From assembly GCA_964445195.1 (NCBI GenBank), contig CAYUKA010000014.1, positions 1 to 60,647 of the forward strand: a DNA stretch of 60,647 nt, given 5' to 3'. Position 1 is the first letter of the stretch, and each line of letters opens with the position of its first letter. The position numbers were made by a program, and so were the translations under genes. This document shows, piece after piece, positions 55,345 to 60,647 of the stretch. The DNA comes from UM-FILTER-47-13 sp964445195. GTDB taxonomy: Bacteria; Pseudomonadota; Alphaproteobacteria; Micavibrionales; Micavibrionaceae. The notes beneath the pieces were generated by a model, which searched no databases, was not told where the DNA came from, and was given only the letters and a program-made list of their open reading frames with translations.

Positions 55345-56010
55345 CTAAGCGACTTTTTTCGGCTTCCGTCCGGGCTTTTGTTTTTTCAGGCGGCGTCCGG
55401 TCTGTTGTTCCAGCATGCTGATAAAGCGCTCGTCCCCGAGCGGCCGGCCGGTGCGCATGTGACCGGCAAGCACATCCATATGACGTGTATCGGGGCCGCG
55501 GGCGAGCAGGGTAGCCCAGTCCGGGTGTAAATCCAGCAACGGCTGAACATGACACAAATTATCATCCTTTCCCCGGATATGGGCGCGGGCACTGCTCCAG
55601 CGAAAGGCGGCGGCGTCTTTACACAGGCCGGCCATGACCGGTGTCATCTCGATAAAGTGCGCGGCAGGTAAAATGTAAGGCTCGTCCATCGGGAACGATG
55701 AAAAACGCGATGTCCATAAATGACCGCTCCAGTCCTTACGATCGTTGATGCGGTTGGTGTAACGCCGATGGGCTTCGCCGAGGGCGAGGCGCAGGCTGTC
55801 CTCTTCCTGTGGCACAGCCAGCAGATGGACCCGGTTCTTCATCAGGCAGTAAGCCCAGATATCAAGGCCGAAACGTGTCGCCTGTTCGCTTAGGAGCTCT
55901 ATATAGGCGTGCGCGTCGGACTCATCAAAAAACACATCCAGATCGCGGTTCCCGCGCTGGGTAATAAAATGAGGAAGGTGAGGCGCCACGATACGGGCAA
56001 GACGAGCCAT
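55345..56010 (-). CDS. RAYT-like (REP-associated tyrosine transposase) protein, catalytic residues altered
   Basis: 221 residues of the IS200-like Y1 transposase fold in its RAYT branch: M-A-R-L-A-R-I-V-A-P at the start, H-F-I-T-Q-R-G-N-R, G-H-L-W-T-S-R-F, and a basic tail. RAYTs nick and move single-stranded DNA at palindromic REP sequences. The HUH metal motif, normally N-H-V-H-L, reads N-R60-V-H62-L. The helix that carries the nucleophile, normally A-R-Y-V-E-L-N-P-V, reads A-H-F119-I-E-M-T-P-V. One metal His and the tyrosine are therefore missing, so it is probably unable to cut DNA, though it may still bind hairpins. Palindromes lie next to it and throughout the preceding 13 kb. Confidence 0.82.
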   Translation of the reverse strand: MARLARIVAPHLPHFITQRGNRDLDVFFDESDAHAYIELLSEQATRFGLDIWAYCLMKNRVHLLAVPQEEDSLRLALGEAHRRYTNRINDRKDWSGHLWTSRFSSFPMDEPYILPAAHFIEMTPVMAGLCKDAAAFRWSSARAHIRGKDDNLCHVQPLLDLHPDWATLLARGPDTRHMDVLAGHMRTGRPLGDERFISMLEQQTGRRLKKQKPGRKPKKVA

Positions 56011-56063
56011 AACATTTTAATTATGGGCCGACCATGGAAAACGGTCAATGGTTTATGGTGAAT

Positions 56064-56972
56064 TTACTGCCGGGTGAGCGCTGTAAGGGTTGGCATTGGC
56101 TCTGTAGATGGTTTAGGTGTAACAAGTATGGGCCAATAAGGCTGTCGGTACCGCTCCATATCTGCGATAACGTCTATCACTCCCTTGCGTGCATCTTTGC
56201 TGCTGGGGCACCCCATCATGATCGCGATGTTGCTGTCTGCATCCCATGCGGCCAGGTTAGAACCGGCAAGGCTCGTTGTGCCTGTTTTGCCTGGATAATC
56301 GGGGGCAAGGCGGTTTGTATTCCTGTATGTCTCGCCGTTATACTGAAAACGCTGTTGCGAAAAGTAGTGCAGGTGTTTTGTATAGTGTTTGAGCAGGTGC
56401 TGCACCATCTTCGCCATGTCATCTGCCGTTGTGCGTTGTTCGCCGTTAGGAAGCGACGGCAGGTGGTCGAGCCCTGACGCTGTACCAAAATTCGTGTCCG
56501 TCATGCCAATAGCACGTGCTTTTTGATCCATCATGTCAGTAAAGGCTTGCTCCGACCCGCCCAGATGCTCGGCCACGGCTACGGCGACATCATTGGCGGA
56601 CCTGACCGTCAGGGCATAGATGGCATCCTCGAACCTGATATCATCGCCCGCGCGCAGCCCCAGCCGCGAGCCTTCTGTATCGGCGGCCTGTTCAGAAACG
56701 TGTATAGGGTCATCAAGGGCTGCGCGGTCTTCATCAAGCGCGTCAAACATTAACATAGCGGTCATGATTTTGGTCATGGAGGCCGGGCTGCGTTTTTCAT
56801 CCGCGTGTTGTGACATGAAAGTCTCCCCGCTGACACTATCCAAAACCGTATAGGCGCGGCAGCTATCGTAGGCCTTGCCGGCGTGAGCGTTTCCGGACAC
56901 GACAGCGCTCACCGCGGCGGCGGCTAATGAAAAGCCAAGGGCCAGGCTGGGTAGGGTTGGTGTTCGTAACAA
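56064..56972 (-). CDS. D-alanyl-D-alanine carboxypeptidase (PBP5/6 family)
   Basis: 302 residues with a signal peptide ending A-H-A (about residue 31). Penicillin-binding active-site motifs: S65-M-T-K68, S125-A-N127 and K229-T-G231. It trims the terminal D-Ala from peptidoglycan peptides in the periplasm. A C-terminal anchor region is short; the usual amphipathic membrane-binding helix of DacA is not obvious, so it may be soluble. It ends 53 bases from the RAYT gene on the same strand. Confidence 0.88.
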   Translation of the reverse strand: MLRTPTLPSLALGFSLAAAAVSAVVSGNAHAGKAYDSCRAYTVLDSVSGETFMSQHADEKRSPASMTKIMTAMLMFDALDEDRAALDDPIHVSEQAADTEGSRLGLRAGDDIRFEDAIYALTVRSANDVAVAVAEHLGGSEQAFTDMMDQKARAIGMTDTNFGTASGLDHLPSLPNGEQRTTADDMAKMVQHLLKHYTKHLHYFSQQRFQYNGETYRNTNRLAPDYPGKTGTTSLAGSNLAAWDADSNIAIMMGCPSSKDARKGVIDVIADMERYRQPYWPILVTPKPSTEPMPTLTALTRQ

Positions 56973-57085
56973 GATGCCTCACTATTTATTACGCTATGTA
57001 AAATAATAAAAAGCGGGCCGAATTGTCAACAAAATTATGCAGTGAAATCAGAGTGATTGCCGGTAGGTCGCGATATCTGTAACAA

Positions 57086-57139
57086 TGGTACGGGTGGTCG
57101 GACTCGAACCGACATGTCCAAAAGACACCGGATTTTGAA
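57086..57139 (-). tRNA. 3' fragment of tRNA-Leu(CAA), element attachment site
   Basis: On the minus strand the sequence runs from the anticodon loop (TTCAAAA) through the stem half TCCGG, a long variable arm (TGTC...GACA), the T arm GTCGGTTCGAGTCCGAC and an acceptor end CACCCGTA plus CCA. The 5' half (acceptor, D arm and anticodon 5' arm) is absent; the bases beyond the loop no longer pair. This is what integration of an element into the anticodon loop leaves at the far end. An intact copy should lie beyond the window. Confidence 0.85.
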
Positions 57140-57291
57140 TGTATTTATTCTAGCTATAACCGATTGATATAGAACAATAAATTATCATCAAATCGCAGAA
57201 TGTGTAAGAGAGTGTGTAACTTTTGCACTTCTTTCGCTTATCCCCAGAAAAACAAAAAACCAATGATCCCGTCTTTAAAAACCTATGAAGC

Positions 57292-57320
57292 AGGGTATGA
57301 AAAACCGTTTTTCATACCCT
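57292..57320. repeat. Perfect 13-bp hairpin, first of three
   Basis: AGGGTATGAAAAA and TTTTTCATACCCT around the three-base loop CCG. It lies in the gene-free left end of the element, the rest of which (57140-57535) shows only AT-rich sequence and the next two inverted repeats. Confidence 0.9.
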
Positions 57321-57329
57321 ATTGATTCA

Positions 57330-57353
57330 CAAAGCCTAGCGTAGTAGGCTTTG
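57330..57353. repeat. Perfect 9-bp hairpin, second of three
   Basis: CAAAGCCTA and TAGGCTTTG around a six-base loop. Nine bases after the first hairpin. Confidence 0.88.
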
Positions 57354-57358
57354 TTAGA

Positions 57359-57422
57359 CGCGCCCGCCTCCTGACCTCAACCAAACAACATGGTGTTAGA
57401 TTGAGGTCAGGAGGCGGGCGCG
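57359..57422. repeat. Perfect 22-bp inverted repeat, third of three
   Basis: Two exact 22-base arms, built on CGCGCCCGCCTCC and GGAGGCGGGCGCG, flank a 20-base spacer. It is GC-rich in an otherwise AT-rich region. The outer position and length suit an origin of transfer, a replication origin or a regulatory barrier; it lies 114 bases before the first element gene. Confidence 0.9.
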
Positions 57423-57535
57423 GCGGTGATAAGTTTTTGTGGAGACGGGATGTGTAATTTAAGTGATGAGTGTTGTTTGGTTTTTTAATTTTTTAAGATG
57501 AATGTGAAGGAAGAATAGGAAGGGAAGAAGTTGTA

Positions 57536-58204
57536 ATGGGTGAAAAGGATATGGGGAAGAAGGGGAGAATGATTTTTCAGGAGCGTGATGCGGATGTATT
57601 GCGGTGGGTGAATGGTTTCGGGTTTGCAAGTGCGGATCAGATTAAAAGTTTCATGGGTGTTGGGCAGACAGCGGCTTATGTGCGGTTAAAGAAATTGGTG
57701 GAAGGCGGTTATCTGGAACGGGAGAGAATTTTACATGGTCAGGCCAGAATTCATAAAGTGACCAAGAAGGGCGTTTTAGCGTCTGGCGATGCTATATTGC
57801 CTTTGGGCGATGTAAGACTTGGAACGTTTCGCCATGATTATAAGCTGGTCGATTTGGCCTTGATGCTGGAAAAAGAAACAGGCGGCAAATTTACACCGGA
57901 TAGACGCATTCGGCATGATGAAGGTTTAAGCGGGGTTGGTCAGCTTGGTCATATCCCTGATGGGTATTTGCAGATAGGCGAAGACAAGCCGATTGCGATA
58001 GAGCTGGAATTGTCTGTTAAATCGCGGGCGCGGATCAATAGCATCATTAATGATTATGGCGGCAATTTGAGCGTCAAGGAAGTTTGGTATTATACAGATG
58101 CCCAAGATGTCGCCCGCGCCATTGCCAAAGCCGCAGACGGTTATTCTTTTATTAAGGTCAGGCAAATCCCCTCAGAGGATAACAAAGAAACGAGGGTTGC
58201 ATGA
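57536..58204 (+). CDS. Replication-relaxation family protein
   Basis: 222 residues. An N-terminal winged helix (about 18-75: D-A-D-V-L-R-W-V...Y-V-R-L-K-K-L-V-E-G-G-Y-L) precedes a nuclease-like fold with R-H-D-Y-K-L-V-D-L-A, P-D-G-Y and I-E-L-E-L-S-V-K-S-R. This is the pattern of replication-relaxation or MobC-like proteins found with plasmid and ICE coupling proteins; they may prepare the origin. The ATG at 57536 is the first; a second ATG at 57551 is possible. The stop overlaps the coupling-protein start (ATGA). Confidence 0.72.
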   Translation: MGEKDMGKKGRMIFQERDADVLRWVNGFGFASADQIKSFMGVGQTAAYVRLKKLVEGGYLERERILHGQARIHKVTKKGVLASGDAILPLGDVRLGTFRHDYKLVDLALMLEKETGGKFTPDRRIRHDEGLSGVGQLGHIPDGYLQIGEDKPIAIELELSVKSRARINSIINDYGGNLSVKEVWYYTDAQDVARAIAKAADGYSFIKVRQIPSEDNKETRVA

Positions 58205-59976
58205 GCCGTGATATGAAGCTAAGCGAGCAGGAGCAGATCAATATTGCATTTCTTGTTCTTGCCCTAATCTTTTTAATCCTCTCGTTGGGCGTGGTGGTCT
58301 TGTGTATTGCTATTCTGGCATTTCTGATTTTGAAACTCACAAAGATTAACGCTTCAGCAGCGTTGGGGATTGCTGCCTTTGCTTCGCTCATAGGAATCGT
58401 CATGCATCAAGACATGCTCTTATGGTTCACGATGCCGATTACAATGACTCATAATTTTTACGGCAATGCGATGCCGGACGGTATTTTTTATATGCTTTTG
58501 GGCGATGGCACGTTTACCGCCTTTTTATCATCCATAGCAAGCCAGTCTTTAGAGTGGCTTTCCACTCCGAAGCTCTGGCTTTATTTTATCCCCGCAGGGA
58601 TGTTTTGGGGCGCAGTGGCTTATGCAGCCCTAAAATACTTCTTTAAAAATCCGCTTGGGAAACTCAAGCGGCAAAAACAAATGGAAAAAGAGCACGGAAA
58701 GGTAGGTGACCTTTCCGCCAAAATTATCAATCAAAGACCCGCAGAGACCTCGAAAGGGTCTTTGATCGGAACGGATCGATATGCCCGCCATATCGAACTA
58801 AGTGACAAAGCCGCAAACCAACATACGTTGGTGCTCGGCACTACTGGATCAGGGAAAACTGTTACCGTGTGTAACATTGTTGAAAGTGCAATCAATCGTG
58901 GATTGCCCCTGATCTATATTGATGGAAAAGGTGATTATGATCTGGCCTGTCGCGTTGCCCGCTACGGGCAGGAAAGAGACAGGGCTGTATCAGTATTCGC
59001 AATGAAAGGCGATAGCTTAGCCTATAACCCCTTGGCGACCGGAGGGTTCACCTCAAAAAAAGACCGCATTATTGAGCTGCGTGAATGGAGCGAAGAGCAT
59101 TATAAGAAGCTGGCCGAAGGCTACTTGCAATGCGTGTTCAAAGTCATGGAGCAATGCAATATCCCCTGTAATCTGGCCAGCTTGTCTGAAAATCTGGATT
59201 TAAAGAAACTCAAAGCCCTTGTCCGGCAAAACGAAGCCGGTATTCCAAATGCTCAGAAATTAATGGATGAGTTGAATAATCAAGATCAAGCTTCAAAGAG
59301 CATTGAAAGTCTCGTTGCTGAAATCCGTAACTTTACTGCCTCTGAAATCGGCACATTGTTTGAGCTGGAAGAGGGAAAGCCAGTTTTAACGCTGGATCAA
59401 GTGATTAAAGATAACGGCATTGCTTATTTTTGCCTGCCCGCGCTGGAATTCCCTTCAATGTCCAAAACGCTTGGGCGTTTGGTGATTAACGATTTGAAAG
59501 CAACAATGGCGCAGCAACTCACCGGACATGCTAAAAATCCAGTGTATGTGATCTTTGATGAGTTTTCTGTTTTTGCCGGAGAGCAGGTTTTGAACGTCAT
59601 AAATATGGGGCGCAGTGCGGGTATTCATGCCGTTCTGTCTACACAAAGCTTATCCGATATTGCCTCTGGCCGGAAAGAAAACGCAGATCATTTTATCAAT
59701 CAGGTCGTTGGAAACTGCAATAACTTCATTCTGCATAGACAAAACTCTGCGGAGGATGCCGAGAAACTTGCATCGATGCTTGGCACAAGAAATACGCTTG
59801 AATATACGGCGCAGGTCAGCCAGATCGGCCCCACGCATATGGGGACTGTCCGGCGGACACGCGGCTTTATAGCTCATCCTGATGATATTAAATCCTTGGG
59901 TACGGGAGAGGCGTTTTTCTATTCGAAGGATTCAAGCAAGGTCATAAAGATGAAAGCAAGGATGAGCAAGATATGA
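58201..59976 (+). CDS. VirD4/TraD-like type IV coupling ATPase
   Basis: 591 residues. Three or four membrane segments in the first 150 are followed by a soluble ATPase domain with Walker A G213-T-T-G-S-G-K219-T and Walker B V-I-F-D453-E454. The later S-T-Q-S-L-S-D-I is typical of this ATPase group. It should dock DNA-protein complexes to a type IV secretion channel at the inner membrane. It is in a coupled operon with the proteins before and after it, with 4-bp overlaps. Confidence 0.85.
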   Translation: MSRDMKLSEQEQINIAFLVLALIFLILSLGVVVLCIAILAFLILKLTKINASAALGIAAFASLIGIVMHQDMLLWFTMPITMTHNFYGNAMPDGIFYMLLGDGTFTAFLSSIASQSLEWLSTPKLWLYFIPAGMFWGAVAYAALKYFFKNPLGKLKRQKQMEKEHGKVGDLSAKIINQRPAETSKGSLIGTDRYARHIELSDKAANQHTLVLGTTGSGKTVTVCNIVESAINRGLPLIYIDGKGDYDLACRVARYGQERDRAVSVFAMKGDSLAYNPLATGGFTSKKDRIIELREWSEEHYKKLAEGYLQCVFKVMEQCNIPCNLASLSENLDLKKLKALVRQNEAGIPNAQKLMDELNNQDQASKSIESLVAEIRNFTASEIGTLFELEEGKPVLTLDQVIKDNGIAYFCLPALEFPSMSKTLGRLVINDLKATMAQQLTGHAKNPVYVIFDEFSVFAGEQVLNVINMGRSAGIHAVLSTQSLSDIASGRKENADHFINQVVGNCNNFILHRQNSAEDAEKLASMLGTRNTLEYTAQVSQIGPTHMGTVRRTRGFIAHPDDIKSLGTGEAFFYSKDSSKVIKMKARMSKI

Positions 59977-60617
59977 TGAATTTTATACGCGCAGCAATGC
60001 TGGTTTTACTAACCTGCTATTCATGCTTTTTTATGGCTGCATTTTTCTATTCTATCCGTGATGCTTTGCACGGTGGAAGCTTGAGTCTTGATATTCCATT
60101 ATTCCTGAATTCACTTCTTTGGGCTTCAGCAATCCTTGTAACGGCATTGCTTATATCGGTATCTCCGTTAGGCGATAAGATTGTTTCCTTATTTTTTGCG
60201 ACCCGCAGGCAAAGCCTCAGGGAAGAGCAGAAGATTAATCCGGCGGTTGAGCGGATCAAGGAATTGTACCACCAAAAATATGGCCTTGATCTGGATATAA
60301 ATGTTTGTGCGATGGATGAGCCGCATATTAATGGCATGGCCTTGGGAAGAGAAACAGCAGCAATCTCTACAGGGCTTTTGAAAGTGGCCAATGATGATGA
60401 AGTTGCAGGCGTACTGGCTCATGAAGCCGGACATTTGCATCACAAAGATAGCGTTCTTGCGCTGGCTCTTCTGGTTGCCGGATTGCCAACGGTTTTGCTG
60501 AATTACCTGTTGAGTATATTTTTTCGTATCAGCCTTGGTTCGGGAGCATCTTCAGGTGGCGGATCACCTATCGGCCTTCTGATTGGCGGTGCGCTATTAG
60601 ACCTGTTGCAAAAGTAG
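59973..60617 (+). CDS. M48-family metallopeptidase, ends before the third zinc ligand
   Basis: 214 residues. Two N-terminal membrane segments (about 3-27 and 43-62) and a linker lead to H150-E-A-G-H154, the zinc-binding helix of M48 (HtpX-like) peptidases, with N-G-M-A-L-G before it. Another membrane segment follows. Active members carry a Glu ligand in a downstream E-x-x-A-D motif; the frame stops at a TAG before one appears. The codons after the stop read R-D-F-L-A-R-S, vaguely like that motif, so a nonsense change is possible. Confidence 0.7.
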   Translation: MMNFIRAAMLVLLTCYSCFFMAAFFYSIRDALHGGSLSLDIPLFLNSLLWASAILVTALLISVSPLGDKIVSLFFATRRQSLREEQKINPAVERIKELYHQKYGLDLDINVCAMDEPHINGMALGRETAAISTGLLKVANDDEVAGVLAHEAGHLHHKDSVLALALLVAGLPTVLLNYLLSIFFRISLGSGASSGGGSPIGLLIGGALLDLLQK

Positions 60618-60647
60618 CGTGATTTTCTTGCGCGGTCCATCATCCAG

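Larger units (their letters stand above)
57086..60647 (+). mobile_element. Left end of an integrative (conjugative or mobilisable) element
   Basis: It begins at the tRNA-Leu fragment, then shows a sharp drop in GC content and different codon use. Contents: stacked inverted repeats, a replication-relaxation protein gene, a VirD4/TraD-like coupling ATPase gene and an M48 peptidase gene, the three overlapping by four bases each. No integrase or relaxase is within the window; they would lie further right. The element runs off the end. Confidence 0.75.

Noticed and set aside
57086..57139. Functional tRNA gene
   Set aside because: The acceptor 5' strand, D arm and 5' anticodon arm are missing, so it cannot fold into a tRNA.

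Overview
The window reads as chromosome of an alphaproteobacterium. It carries a Rieske/cytochrome b/cytochrome c1 operon and several small families that are typical of that class: DUF1013/TrcR, DUF1192, a YdcH-like DUF465 protein and an NDUFAF5-like methyltransferase. The giant fibre gene, the LamG lectin-like proteins and the general gene content remind me of predatory or particle-associated lineages such as Micavibrio, but that placement is inference. Most of the window is GC-rich and compact, with many 4-bp ATGA overlaps. The last 3.5 kb is visibly AT-richer.

Layout. 1-2.6 kb: end of petA, petB, petC and a small membrane protein. 2.7-9 kb: a methyltransferase with Nudix-like tail, DUF924, a Na/Pi cotransporter and an ALDH7-type dehydrogenase. 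9-14 kb: strong terminators around a gene-free stretch, trcR, an unknown acidic protein, a quinone oxidoreductase broken by one stop codon, DUF1192 and GMP reductase. 14-18.5 kb (minus strand): a coupled operon of a second, larger methyltransferase-Nudix-like protein, an NDUFAF5-like methyltransferase and glyoxalase II. 18.6-30.2 kb: housekeeping genes (comF, a UbiH-family monooxygenase, grxC, a nitrilase, a P-loop kinase, an XRE regulator, an esterase, HNH, an oxidoreductase, dsbB, exoD) plus an in-frame gluQ-lpxR chimera.

30.6-55 kb is the accessory heart of the window. A gene of about 12 kb encodes a fibre with an N-terminal membrane segment, about 18 copies of a G-I-G-T-x-x-P module, a YadA-like N-V-F-I-G beta-roll, a C-terminal S74-type self-cleaving chaperone and a second membrane segment. 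One frameshift splits it. Four secreted proteins follow in the same direction, built from LamG domains, DUF1566 domains and a small two-cysteine module that also resembles parts of the fibre. In all four, the DNA encoding the signal-peptide region contains a palindromic element. More palindromes lie between the genes, and a RAYT-type transposase lacking two catalytic residues sits at the end of the cluster. Together these look like a surface recognition system whose genes have been colonised by palindromic repeats.

57.1 kb to the end: a 3' fragment of tRNA-Leu(CAA) marks one end of an integrated element. Three stacked perfect inverted repeats and a coupled operon follow: a replication-relaxation protein, a VirD4/TraD-like coupling ATPase and an M48 peptidase that stops before its third zinc ligand. 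The element continues past the window.
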